A DNA stretch of 64,000 nt from CAMDPA01 sp965223035 (lineage in GTDB: Bacteria; Pseudomonadota; Alphaproteobacteria; Rhizobiales; Hyphomicrobiaceae): the NCBI GenBank assembly GCA_965223035.1, contig OZ244980.1:1550001-1614000 (forward strand), given 5' to 3'. The notes beneath the pieces are model-generated. The model did not search any database, was not told the origin of the DNA, and saw only the letters and a list, made by a program, of their open reading frames with translations. Both the position numbers and the translations under genes were made by a program. Position 1 is the stretch's first letter. Each line of letters opens with the position of its first letter. This document shows positions 51,202-59,688 of this stretch, piece by piece.

Positions 51202-52026
51202 ATGATCACGAGCCGAGTTTCTGAGGGCATGCAGCAAAATATCGTTTCCGAAGCCAGGCAGAGCATGGCAGATAATTCAGGATCGGCACAAGCGGCGTCG
51301 GCTGGAGCTTCCACTTTGGTCGCCAAGCCTTCTGTCGTTCCGTTGAACTACGGCCTGGGCAGCGATGCGGCTGGCGCCTTGGTCAGAAGGGTTCGCCAAA
51401 AGGCCGCGCATCGGTCGGAGAATCCGATGTTTCAAGATACTGCCCATACTGTTCTACCAATTGAATTTAGGGGACAGGAGCTATTGCTTGAGGCCCATGC
51501 CTACGAGGATGACAGTGTTTCCTATCAGGCGATGGCTCTCGTCCATCGCGATGACGATCTACAACCGAACGTGCCGCTGGTTCGCGTGCACTCCGGCTGC
51601 GTAACCGGCGATATTTTCCATTCTTTGCGTTGCGACTGTCACCAGCAATTGCAAAAGGCGCTGGAACAGATCACCAGCTGTAGTCATGGTGTCATCATCT
51701 ATCTTCCGCACCACGAGGGTCGCGGGATCGGTCTGGTCAACAAGATTAAAGCCTACGCTGAGCAAGATCGCGGGTTGGACACGGTAGATGCCAACTTGTC
51801 GATTGGCGCGCCGGTCGATGCGCGCGATTACGAATTGGCCGCCAAGATCCTGATGGACCTTGACTGCACAGAAATCAGGCTGATGACCAATAATCCGAGG
51901 AAGGTTGAGGAGTTGCGCAACCTCGGGATCAGGGTGGCCGAACAGGTCCCCCACGTGGTGTCCGCCTCCCGGTACAATGCACGTTATCTGGCCACAAAGC
52001 GCGAACGGATGGCGCACAAGTTGTAA
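51202..52026 (+). CDS. ribA: GTP cyclohydrolase II
   Basis: The 274-residue protein is a stand-alone RibA, first enzyme of riboflavin synthesis, which opens GTP. The zinc cysteines C133, C144 and C146 have the canonical spacing (CVTGDIFHSLRCDC), and EGRGIGLVNKIKAYAEQDRG and the PVDARDY segment carry the catalytic residues. Unusual points are an N-terminal extension of about 80 residues, G132 where most enzymes have Glu (RVHSGC), and HHEGRG for RQEGRG. The ribB domain is absent. Alternative starts at M10 and M22 exist. The divergent motifs may mean a special-purpose paralogue. Confidence 0.88.
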   Translation: MITSRVSEGMQQNIVSEARQSMADNSGSAQAASAGASTLVAKPSVVPLNYGLGSDAAGALVRRVRQKAAHRSENPMFQDTAHTVLPIEFRGQELLLEAHAYEDDSVSYQAMALVHRDDDLQPNVPLVRVHSGCVTGDIFHSLRCDCHQQLQKALEQITSCSHGVIIYLPHHEGRGIGLVNKIKAYAEQDRGLDTVDANLSIGAPVDARDYELAAKILMDLDCTEIRLMTNNPRKVEELRNLGIRVAEQVPHVVSASRYNARYLATKRERMAHKL

Positions 52027-52036
52027 GCTCAAGGCG

Positions 52037-52097
52037 CTAGAGCAACCGGCCTTTAATCGGAATCGGAACGATCCCGATTTAAGGCGCGATGATCTAG
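52037..52097. repeat. Family 1 palindromic element (hybrid half)
   Basis: It starts like half A (CTAGAGCAACCGGCC), has the core AATCGGAATCGGAACGATCC, and ends like half B (GGCGCGATGATCTAG). It looks like a product of recombination or slippage between the two halves. Confidence 0.88.
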
Positions 52098-52274
52098 GGC
52101 ACCGGTCTTGGTCTGAGCCGTCGCAGCGGCGCCCCGTTGCGGCGGCTTGTGTTATTTGTGGACGGCGTGCCGCCAAGTCTGAACATGGTTAGCGGGCGCG
52201 GCGGTCTCCGCGCCTCCAGCCACGCAACCGATCGCCGCCGCCGACCGATGCGCCGCGGAAAGCCGGGGTGATGA

Positions 52275-54059
52275 TTACGCAGAGATCGTTTCAGACCCGT
52301 CGCCGCCGTTACCGTTGGGGCCGGTCGTCTCCTCCGACTGGGTGAAATCGCCCTCTTCAACGAGCCGGGCGAACAAGCCTTGTCGCTTGATCAATTCACC
52401 GAAGGTACCGCGCTCCACGATGCGACCAGCTTCCAACACGATAATCTGATCGGCGTTGGCCACCGTCGACAGGCGGTGCGCGATGATGAAGGTGCTGCGG
52501 TTGTCGCGCACGGCGTCGAGGGCGCGTTTGATCTTGGCTTCGGTCTCCGTGTCGAGTGCGCTGGTCGCTTCGTCAAGAATCAGGATCGGCGCATTCTTCA
52601 AGATCGCGCGGGCGATGGCGAGCCGCTGTCGTTCGCCGCCGGACAAGGCGCTGCCGCGCTCGCCGACGACGAAATCGTATCCCTCGGGTTTCTGGGTGAT
52701 GAACTCATGCGCTTGTGCCAGCTGGGCGGCAGCCTCGATTTCTGCTTGGGTTGCGTTCGGACGGCCGATGCGGATGTTCTCTGCGATTGAGCGATTGAAC
52801 AGACCGGCATCCTGGAACACCACGGCGATGGCGTTGCGCAAGGCGCTGACCTTGAGCTGTCGGATATCGATCCCGTCGATGCTGATGCGGCCCTTGTCGG
52901 GATCGCGCAAGCGCTGCAGCAACGCCAGCGTCGTCGTCTTGCCGGCGCCTGTCGGTCCGACCAACGCCACGGTGCTGCCAGCGGCCAGGTCGATGTCGAG
53001 ATCAAACACGCCGCTGCTACCAGGCCCGTAGCTGTAGCTGACAGCCTCGTAGCGCACGTGCCCCTTGATCGGTCCGAGGTCGCGCGCACCGGGCCGCTCG
53101 GTGATCGCATGCTGGGTGTCGAGTAGACCGAAATAGGTCCGCAAGGTCGGAGCTTGCATGAAAATGCGAGCCACGAAGCCGGATAACAGATCGAGCTTTC
53201 CCACCAACAGTTGGGAGAAGCCGACGAAGCTGACGATTTCGCCGACGGTGGCCGTTCCGTCCGCGGCCAGCATGGTGCCGATTGCGAACACGGCGATCAT
53301 GGTGATGGTGGCGGCCGCGCGCGTCAGCACGGTCAGCACGCCCCACCAGGTCAGCACAGGGTATTGGGCCTGCAGCAGTTCATGCATCAAATCCCGCATG
53401 GCGCTCGCTTCAGCCGCCAGCCGGGTGTAGCTCTGGACGACGGAAACATTGCCGACCACGTCGCCGACCCTGCCGGCAACGGACACATGGTGGCGTTCGA
53501 CCGCTGCCTGTCCTTCCGATGTTTGGCGGATCACCAGGATGTTGAGCACGGCATAGAGTGTCGCCAGGGAACCCAAGAGCAACGCCAAGCGCCAGTTCAT
53601 CCAGATCGCGGTGGGCACGAGGACGATAACCGCTATGGCCGCTGTGGCCTGTTCGCGCAGGAAGCTGAGCCAGGTGGCGAACAAGGTGTCAGCACCGGCG
53701 ACGACGGTACGAACCAGCGCCCCCGTGCCGACCTTCGCATGATAACTGATGGGCAGCGTGATCGAGCGCTCGAACGCGCGCTGCATTGCCGCCAGGCGAT
53801 GCCGGTGCGCCAGCCGGTCGGCCAACACGGAGATCATCACACTCGCGATGATCGCGATCAGACCCAGCCCAGCCCACTGGATGATGTAAGGCGCGGCCGG
53901 CTCGCGCGTGGCGAGTGCATCGACCACACGGCCGAACAGCACTTGCTCGTAAACCTGCACCAGCGCAACCGCGCCGCCCGCCGCCACAAGACCGATCGTC
54001 AGCCAGCGCTGATCGGCCAACAAGCCAACTGCTCTGAGATAGACACGGAACAGGCTCAT
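52275..54059 (-). CDS. ABC exporter, glucan (NdvA/ChvA) type
   Basis: The 594-residue fused permease-ATPase has six transmembrane segments (20-310) and a nucleotide-binding domain with Walker A VGPTGAGKT, signature ALSGGERQRLAIA, Walker B ILILDEATSALD and the H-loop IAHRLST. The N-terminus SLFRVYLRAVGLLADQRWLT and the overall plan fit cyclic beta-1,2-glucan exporters such as NdvA, ChvA and Cgt; lipid A exporters of the MsbA type are the alternative. No glucan synthase is nearby. The ATG at 54059 is chosen because homologues start at MSLF. The C-terminus carries a glycine-rich tail. Confidence 0.88.
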   Translation of the reverse strand: MSLFRVYLRAVGLLADQRWLTIGLVAAGGAVALVQVYEQVLFGRVVDALATREPAAPYIIQWAGLGLIAIIASVMISVLADRLAHRHRLAAMQRAFERSITLPISYHAKVGTGALVRTVVAGADTLFATWLSFLREQATAAIAVIVLVPTAIWMNWRLALLLGSLATLYAVLNILVIRQTSEGQAAVERHHVSVAGRVGDVVGNVSVVQSYTRLAAEASAMRDLMHELLQAQYPVLTWWGVLTVLTRAAATITMIAVFAIGTMLAADGTATVGEIVSFVGFSQLLVGKLDLLSGFVARIFMQAPTLRTYFGLLDTQHAITERPGARDLGPIKGHVRYEAVSYSYGPGSSGVFDLDIDLAAGSTVALVGPTGAGKTTTLALLQRLRDPDKGRISIDGIDIRQLKVSALRNAIAVVFQDAGLFNRSIAENIRIGRPNATQAEIEAAAQLAQAHEFITQKPEGYDFVVGERGSALSGGERQRLAIARAILKNAPILILDEATSALDTETEAKIKRALDAVRDNRSTFIIAHRLSTVANADQIIVLEAGRIVERGTFGELIKRQGLFARLVEEGDFTQSEETTGPNGNGGDGSETISA

Positions 54060-54144
54060 CGGGTTGGAGCGACCTGGTTGGGCGGCGAGCCACACGGGCG
54101 GCCGCGGACAGTCTTGTTGGCAGCCTGCTATATCAGCGTTCTAT

Positions 54145-54268
54145 AGCGTTTCAGTGTTGGCTGGAACCATCCCGCTGCACCGCCCGACCATGACATCGCT
54201 GGCTGGTGTGGGTGGCCGGGCAGGGGAACGGGCCGGCACGGCTGATTCGCCTTAGGCGGACATCACTA
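54145..54268. repeat. Family 2 inverted repeat
   Basis: Forward copy: GCGTTTCAGTGTTGGCTGG, ATCCCGCTGCACCGCCCGAC, mirrored GGTGGCCGGGCAGGGGAACG, and the end TTCGCCTTAGGCGGACATCA. The 349-base gap between the ABC exporter and the cyclase gene holds nothing else clear. Confidence 0.82.
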
Positions 54269-54408
54269 AGCGTTGGCGGGATAGCGCAAATGTTCGGCAG
54301 CGAAAAGGCGAACATTCGGACGGTGGCCGGCGTTTGTCGACGATGGCCAGGCCGGCCTAGACATGGCAAACTCAAGCTATGTTCAGCCAACGGGAGGAGG
54401 CCGAGGAC

Positions 54409-55233
54409 ATGTGTGTGCCAGGTTGCATGGAGCATGTTGCTGGGAAGCTATCGCGTCGGGGTCTGTTGAAGGCGGCCGCGGTGAGCGCCGGTGGTCTGGC
54501 GGCCGCAACGGCAGGCGCGCGCGCCGCACAAGCGCGTCAATATCCAGCCTTTACGCGCGTGCTGGATCTGACCCATACCTTGACGCCCAAATTCCCCACT
54601 TTTGCAGGTGCCCCCGGCATCACATTGAAGACGCTGAAGCGGTTCAAGTCGGACGGCTACAACATGGCCGAATGGAGCGTGTTGGAGCATTCGGGTACGC
54701 ATATTGATGCGCCCATCCATTTTTCCGCGGCTGGCGCCGGTCCAGCGGACATCCCGCCTGAACAGCTGGTCGTGCCGCTGGCCGTCGTCGATGTCCGGGA
54801 CAAGGCGGCGGCCGATGCCGATTACCAGTTGAGCCCGCAGGATTTGCAGGCTTGGGAGCGGCGCCACGGCCCCCTACCGGAAGGCGCTTGCGTGGCGATG
54901 AACTCTGGCTGGTCACAACATGTTCACACCTGGCGCTTCGCCGGTCGCGACGACAAGGGGGTCATGCACTTTCCCGGCTTCCATCCCGAGGCGACGGCGT
55001 TCCTGCTCAAAGAACGCCAAATCGCCGGCATTGCGGTCGATACGCTGTCGCTGGACCACGGTCTGTCGCGGACCTTCAAGACCCACTACATTTGGCTGCC
55101 TGCTGGTCGATGGGGTTTGGAAAACGTGGCGGGCTTGTCCGCGGTGCCTGCCACTGGGGCGACGCTGATGGTGGGAGCGCCGAAAATCGCTGGCGCGACT
55201 GGCGGGCCCACACGGGTGATGGCGATGGTGTGA
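54409..55233 (+). CDS. Cyclase/kynurenine-formamidase-family protein with Tat signal
   Basis: The 274-residue protein has a twin-arginine signal (SRRGLLKAAAVSAGGLAAA), so it should be exported folded, presumably with its metal. The catalytic domain has the family motif EHSGTHIDAPIHF (HxGTHxDxPxH) that binds metal, and later GIAVDTLSLDHG. Family members hydrolyse formylkynurenine or act on isatin and similar rings; a periplasmic hydrolase is likely. The ATG at 54409 with GGAGGAGG eight bases ahead is chosen; M1 at 54379 would add 10 residues. It is followed by a bipartite family 1 element. Confidence 0.88.
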   Translation: MCVPGCMEHVAGKLSRRGLLKAAAVSAGGLAAATAGARAAQARQYPAFTRVLDLTHTLTPKFPTFAGAPGITLKTLKRFKSDGYNMAEWSVLEHSGTHIDAPIHFSAAGAGPADIPPEQLVVPLAVVDVRDKAAADADYQLSPQDLQAWERRHGPLPEGACVAMNSGWSQHVHTWRFAGRDDKGVMHFPGFHPEATAFLLKERQIAGIAVDTLSLDHGLSRTFKTHYIWLPAGRWGLENVAGLSAVPATGATLMVGAPKIAGATGGPTRVMAMV

Positions 55234-55243
55234 GGCTCCCGAC

Positions 55244-55397
55244 CTAGAGCAACCTGCCCTTAATCGGAATCGGAACGATCCCGATTAAGGGCTGAAAGTG
55301 GCTCACCGCTTTTAGAGCGATCATCTTTGTGCCTTTAATTGGAACCGGCCTTGTGGTTCCAATTCTTGTGGTTCCAATTAAGGGCACGATGGTCTAG
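55244..55397. repeat. Family 1 element, full bipartite form
   Basis: CTAG at both ends. Half A core AATCGGAATCGGAACGATCC; spacer GAAAGTGGCTCACCGCTTTT and AGAGCGATCATCTTTGTGCC; half B AATTGGAACCGGCCTTGTGG with GGTTCCAATT duplicated, ending GGGCACGATGGTCTAG. The half B duplication resembles the one at 33422. Confidence 0.9.
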
Positions 55398-55463
55398 CGC
55401 AGGGGCGCGATGCGAGCCGTCGAATGCGGTATCGTAGCGTTTGCTCGGACGATGCTGCATCGC

Positions 55464-57395
55464 TCAGCGGCTCGGCGTCGTTGCCTTGGAGACGGCGTTG
55501 CCGGGCTGCGCGGCCGGGATCGCCAGGGCCGCGCTTCCTCGCATCGACACCACGGCGATCACGAAACCGAGCCCGGCGGGGATCAGCGTAAGGAGCGATT
55601 CGGGCCCGAGCCACACGGTCGAGGAGCCGATCGCCAATGCCAGCACGAAAAACGCTAAGCTCTTGGCTTTGCCGATGACGCCACGGTCCTCCAGGCGAAG
55701 TCCCGCCTGGGCCAGCAGCAAGGCAGCGGCAAGCAAGGTGATGATCACCAGGGCGATCGCCAGATTTGATCCATGCAACAGCAAGGCCGGATTGTAGACC
55801 CAGAGGAAGGGTAGCAGATAGGCCGGCGCAGCAAGCCGCAGGCCGACCAGGCCGGTGCGCCACATGTCGCCGCCTGCCAAGCCAGCGGCGACCATGCTGG
55901 CCACGGCGACGGGCGGCGTGAGCATGCTCAATAGGCCGAAATAGAACAAGAACAGGTGCGCTGGCATCGGCAACACGTTCATATCGACGACGGCGGGCGC
56001 GACCACGGTCGCCAGCGTGATATAAACCGCGGCTGTCGGCATGCCCATGCCGAGCACGATCGAGATCACCGCGGTCAGCACCAGCATGGCCAGCAGGCCA
56101 TATTGTTCGGCGATTTCGGTCAAGATCAGCGAGAGCTGAAAACCGAGGCCGGTGGTGTTGAGGACGCCGATCACGACACCGGCGCCGCCGGCGATCAAGA
56201 TCAACGGCAGCAGACTCTCGCCACTGCCCACCGTATACTCGCGCCACTCCGCGATTGTGGGCAGGCGCCGCAACTTGATCAGAGCCAGGACGAACAGCGC
56301 AAGGCCGGCGTAGAGCGATGATTTTCCGGGATTGTAGCCCAGGCCGAACAGATAGTAGATCAGCACCACGAACGGCACGAAGAAAATCCAGCCGGACCAC
56401 AACACCGGCGCCGCCCGCGGCAGCTCTTCGCGCGGCAACCCGGCCAGCCCGAAGCGCTGGGCCAGCGAGTCGACCTGCAAAAACAGCACCAGATAATAGA
56501 GCACCGCCGGCACGGCTGCCGCGATGACGACATCAGCATAGGCGACTTCCAGAAACTCGGCGATGATGAAGGCCGTTGCCCCCATCACCGGCGGCGCGAT
56601 CTGCCCGCCATTGGAGGCGACCGCCTCGATGGCCGCGGCATGGTGCGGTTGGAAGCCGGTGCGCTTCATCAGGGGAATGGTGACAATGCCCGTCGACATG
56701 ATGTTGCCGACGGTGGAGCCGCTGATCGACCCGAAGGCGGAGGAGGCGACAACGGCCACCTTGGCCGGCCCGCCGCGGCGATGCCCCATCGCCGCCAACG
56801 AGAGATCGGTGAAAAATTTGGTGGCGCCCGAGACCTGCATGATCTTGCCGAGGATCACGAAGCCGAGCACCATCTCCGTGACAACGCGCAAAACCAGGCC
56901 GGGAATGCCGTTGTTGTCAGCGTAAAGGAACAAGGTGAGCTTGGAGAACGGGTAGACGTCTGCCTTCAGCACACCGGGAAGGTGGTTGCCAAACAAGGCG
57001 TAGAGGATCATCACCCACACCAAAATGGTGATGGCATTGCCGCAGGCCTTGCGGAGCGCTTCCATCATTAAAACGATGGCGACCACGCCAGGGATCCATT
57101 TGTCGGGCGTGCGGTCGGCCATTCCCACCACCCACGCCTCGAAATTGTAGGACATCCAACCCCAGGCGAAGATGGCGGCGATGCCGAGCGCGACTTCGAG
57201 CCAGCCGGCACTCTTGCCGTAGGGATAGCGCAACAGCGCGGCGGCAACCGCCAGTCCCATAACAATGCCGAGCGCTTGCTGGAAGGTGTAGGCCAGGGCG
57301 AGATAGTCGGGTATCGACAGGATCCAGCCGATGCCAACTACTGGCAGCATCACTAGACAAACGCCGAGGAGCCCGCGGGCCAGCTTGTTACCCAT
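55464..57395 (-). CDS. TRAP transporter permease, fused 4TM/12TM (TAXI system)
   Basis: The 643-residue membrane protein fuses the small (DctQ-like) and large (DctM-like) TRAP subunits, as is typical for TAXI-type systems. The DctM core motifs are seen: GSISGSTVGNIMSTGIVTIP, AAAIEAVASNGGQIAPPVMG, and GMGMPTAAVYITLATVVAP. The substrate-binding protein gene lies just upstream (292 bases) in the same direction. TAXI systems import dicarboxylates or amino acids with Na+; the substrate here is unknown. The start at 57395 is GG-rich upstream and gives a full first segment. Confidence 0.93.
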   Translation of the reverse strand: MGNKLARGLLGVCLVMLPVVGIGWILSIPDYLALAYTFQQALGIVMGLAVAAALLRYPYGKSAGWLEVALGIAAIFAWGWMSYNFEAWVVGMADRTPDKWIPGVVAIVLMMEALRKACGNAITILVWVMILYALFGNHLPGVLKADVYPFSKLTLFLYADNNGIPGLVLRVVTEMVLGFVILGKIMQVSGATKFFTDLSLAAMGHRRGGPAKVAVVASSAFGSISGSTVGNIMSTGIVTIPLMKRTGFQPHHAAAIEAVASNGGQIAPPVMGATAFIIAEFLEVAYADVVIAAAVPAVLYYLVLFLQVDSLAQRFGLAGLPREELPRAAPVLWSGWIFFVPFVVLIYYLFGLGYNPGKSSLYAGLALFVLALIKLRRLPTIAEWREYTVGSGESLLPLILIAGGAGVVIGVLNTTGLGFQLSLILTEIAEQYGLLAMLVLTAVISIVLGMGMPTAAVYITLATVVAPAVVDMNVLPMPAHLFLFYFGLLSMLTPPVAVASMVAAGLAGGDMWRTGLVGLRLAAPAYLLPFLWVYNPALLLHGSNLAIALVIITLLAAALLLAQAGLRLEDRGVIGKAKSLAFFVLALAIGSSTVWLGPESLLTLIPAGLGFVIAVVSMRGSAALAIPAAQPGNAVSKATTPSR

Positions 57396-57450
57396 AAAGC
57401 CTGCTACCCTTCTACGCCCCTGGCGAATGCCTTATCGTTTTGCCCCGTAC

Positions 57451-57498
57451 ATGGGTCCCACCATGGGTCCCACCATGGGTCCGACCATGGGTCCCACG
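57451..57498. repeat. Four tandem 12-bp repeats
   Basis: The unit ATGGGTCCCACC occurs four times (third copy with G for C at position 9, fourth ending in G). It lies between the TAXI binding-protein and permease genes and is not within a supported gene. A 12-bp unit keeps any frame through it, so it may be a remnant of coding repeats. Confidence 0.9.
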
Positions 57499-57687
57499 GT
57501 TGTCGCGACCGGGTCGCCGTTTGCCGTCGCTACGCGCACCGAGCGCGGTGACGCGGGCTTTGCAAACAGCTGCAAAAGTGTCGATCAGGGCCGCCCCATT
57601 AACTGTGATGCCACCAGCAGTCCGACACGCATGGACCCTGCCGGCCCCGGCCAGCGATCCATGACCGCGGCCGGAGCGACTTGGGTA

Positions 57688-58698
57688 TTATTTGAACTGG
57701 GCTTCGTTCTTGTCATTGTCGGCAGTCCAGACCCCTGCCTCCTTATAGTATTTGATGGCGCCGGGGTGATAGGGCATCACGTTGGTCGCTGGCGCCAGTT
57801 GATTGGCTTGCACGCCGCGCAACGGACCATAGTCCTTTTGCAACTGCTTCCAATTTTGATGCAGCGTCTTGGCGATCAGGTAAGCGTCGTCGTCGCTCAC
57901 CGTCACGCCGGCATTGAGATAGCTGTCGAAGGCGGCGATCAACTTGGTCTTGTCGACCATTGGGATGCGCTTGGCCGGTTTGATCGTCAGCGTCCGCAGG
58001 CCCTTCATCTTGGATCCGATGAACTCGTCCGTCGCCTTGTCACCAAGGGCCAGAACGCGAATGCCGCCGGGCGTGCTGGCGTGCGCCTTGGTCAGCTGCG
58101 GCATGCCGATGGCGACGGTGGTGGCATCAGCGCGATCTTCAACCACGGCATTGATTCCGGCGACCACGCCCCCTGAGTCCAACGCATTCACTTCCTCCGG
58201 TGTCAGACCGGCGGTCGCCAACAGCGCGATATTGGCCCGCCGCAACGAAACGTTGGTCTTGACTTTCACGAACACGCGCTTGCCCTTCAGGTCCGCCATC
58301 GTCTTGATCGGTGAGCTGGCTCTAACGATGTAGGCGTAGGGCAGCACCCAGAAGCGGGCGATGGCGCGCACTTTTTCGTATTTTTTGGTGTACGGCGCGT
58401 CGGCGGCGCGGGCCATTGCAGAGTCGAGCGAGCTGTTCAGACCCAGCGTGATCTCACCGCGGTCGAGCAGCGGAATGTAGACACTGGAGCCGGCATGCGG
58501 CTGCGCAGTGGCCCGAACTTTGAGGTTTTGTTGCAGCGTCTTGGCAAACGCGCCGGCCAGCAAATAGTAGGTCGAGCCGGCGGGGTTGCTGCCGATTGTA
58601 ATGCTCCTCAGCGTCAGCTTTTGAGCCGCGGCGCTGCCGGCCATCACGCACACGGCCAAGGCCGTGCCCGAGATCAGCTTCACAAGGCGTTCAGTCAT
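57688..58698 (-). CDS. TAXI-family TRAP transporter solute-binding protein
   Basis: The 336-residue periplasmic protein has a signal peptide (MTERLVKLISGTALAVCVMA, ending SAAAQ) and the TAXI fold: SITIGSNPAGSTYYLLAGAF, DLKGKRVFVKVKTNVSLRRA and late IAKTLHQNWKQLQKDYG. It delivers substrate to the fused permease encoded just downstream. GGGAGGA precedes the ATG at 58698. It is divergent from a second, DctPQM-type TRAP system, with 475 bases between. Confidence 0.93.
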   Translation of the reverse strand: MTERLVKLISGTALAVCVMAGSAAAQKLTLRSITIGSNPAGSTYYLLAGAFAKTLQQNLKVRATAQPHAGSSVYIPLLDRGEITLGLNSSLDSAMARAADAPYTKKYEKVRAIARFWVLPYAYIVRASSPIKTMADLKGKRVFVKVKTNVSLRRANIALLATAGLTPEEVNALDSGGVVAGINAVVEDRADATTVAIGMPQLTKAHASTPGGIRVLALGDKATDEFIGSKMKGLRTLTIKPAKRIPMVDKTKLIAAFDSYLNAGVTVSDDDAYLIAKTLHQNWKQLQKDYGPLRGVQANQLAPATNVMPYHPGAIKYYKEAGVWTADNDKNEAQFK

Positions 58699-59173
58699 GA
58701 AGTCCTCCCTTCGTCGTTCCACGCCCCGCCAAAACGCGGCGCGGTACGCATGTTAAGGTCAAGTCAAGCGATTGATCTGACCACTGAATGAGCGCAGGCC
58801 ACTTCAGTCCGCAGACGTGTCGCTCTTTAGACGTGTTGTTCCCACGCATGTTAGCATTGTCGCGACCCATTTCGGTCAAACGACACGGCGACGCGAATTA
58901 CAGCAAATTTGTTAGGCGATCACAAGACAATAAGCCTCTCGGCCCTGCGGGTATTGGGCACTGCCTACAACTTGGTGGCTTTCACTTAGGCAAGCACCGA
59001 CCATTGGCCCGGCCAAGCGGGCGCTCTGAGCGGTGGCGAACTGGTGCGGATCGACCAATGTGATGGACTTGCAGGGCGAACGAGATATAGTTGTTAACCC
59101 CGACGTTAGCGTCGTCTCGGCGTCCTTAGACGCCAATCAAGTCGATAACAACGAGTATTAAGGGAGGGGTGGT
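58699..59173. other. Divergent promoter region between two TRAP systems
   Basis: No gene is supported in these 475 bases. On the minus side TTGACTTGACCTTAACATGC near 58750-58768 is promoter-like. The plus side shows TAACAACGAGTATTAAGGGA leading to the ribosome-binding site of dctQ. Confidence 0.5.
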
Positions 59174-59686
59174 TTGGCCGCGATCAATACCGCCTACGCA
59201 AAGTTAATCGATGTTCTAAGAGTTTTGTCCGGAATCGTGATTTTCAGCATTTTCGTGCTGATTGTCACGGACGTTTTCATGCGCCTGTTCGGTCTGCAAC
59301 CTTGGCTTTATGCCTCGGTGCTCGTCGAGTACGGTTTGCTGTGGTTCACGATGTTGGCGGCCCCGTGGCTGGCGCGCACCAAGGGCCACGTGTTCATTGA
59401 TGCGGTGACCCAGCTACTGCCGTCGACCGCGCGATTTTTTGTGGCCAAGTTCGTCTATCTGGTGTGCATCATCTCGTGTTTGACCTTCAGCTACTATTCC
59501 AGCCAGCTGCTGATCACCGCCATTGTGGACAATCAAATTGATCTGCGTGCAGTTGATGTGCCGCAATGGGCATTGCTGCTGCCCATACCGTTTGCCTTTT
59601 TCATGGTCGCGATCGAATTCATCCGGTTTTTGCTGGGCTTTGACTCGATGTATGGTGACCGCTCCGATGTGAAGGATAACGTTTAG
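59174..59686 (+). CDS. TRAP transporter small permease subunit (DctQ-like)
   Basis: The 170-residue protein has four transmembrane segments (16-36, 48-66, 88-108, 132-152) and the DctQ signature: a conserved VTDVFMRLFG after TM1 and GLLWFTMLAAPWLARTKGHV. It bridges the binding protein and the large permease. It starts with TTG at 59174, with AGGGAGGGG ahead. The large subunit gene starts two bases after its stop, so the two are coupled. Confidence 0.93.
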   Translation: MAAINTAYAKLIDVLRVLSGIVIFSIFVLIVTDVFMRLFGLQPWLYASVLVEYGLLWFTMLAAPWLARTKGHVFIDAVTQLLPSTARFFVAKFVYLVCIISCLTFSYYSSQLLITAIVDNQIDLRAVDVPQWALLLPIPFAFFMVAIEFIRFLLGFDSMYGDRSDVKDNV

Positions 59687-59688
59687 TC

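Noticed and set aside
53211..54146. Plus-strand 311-codon frame
   Set aside because: It is antisense to the ABC exporter and has a shadow composition rich in His, Gln and Arg.
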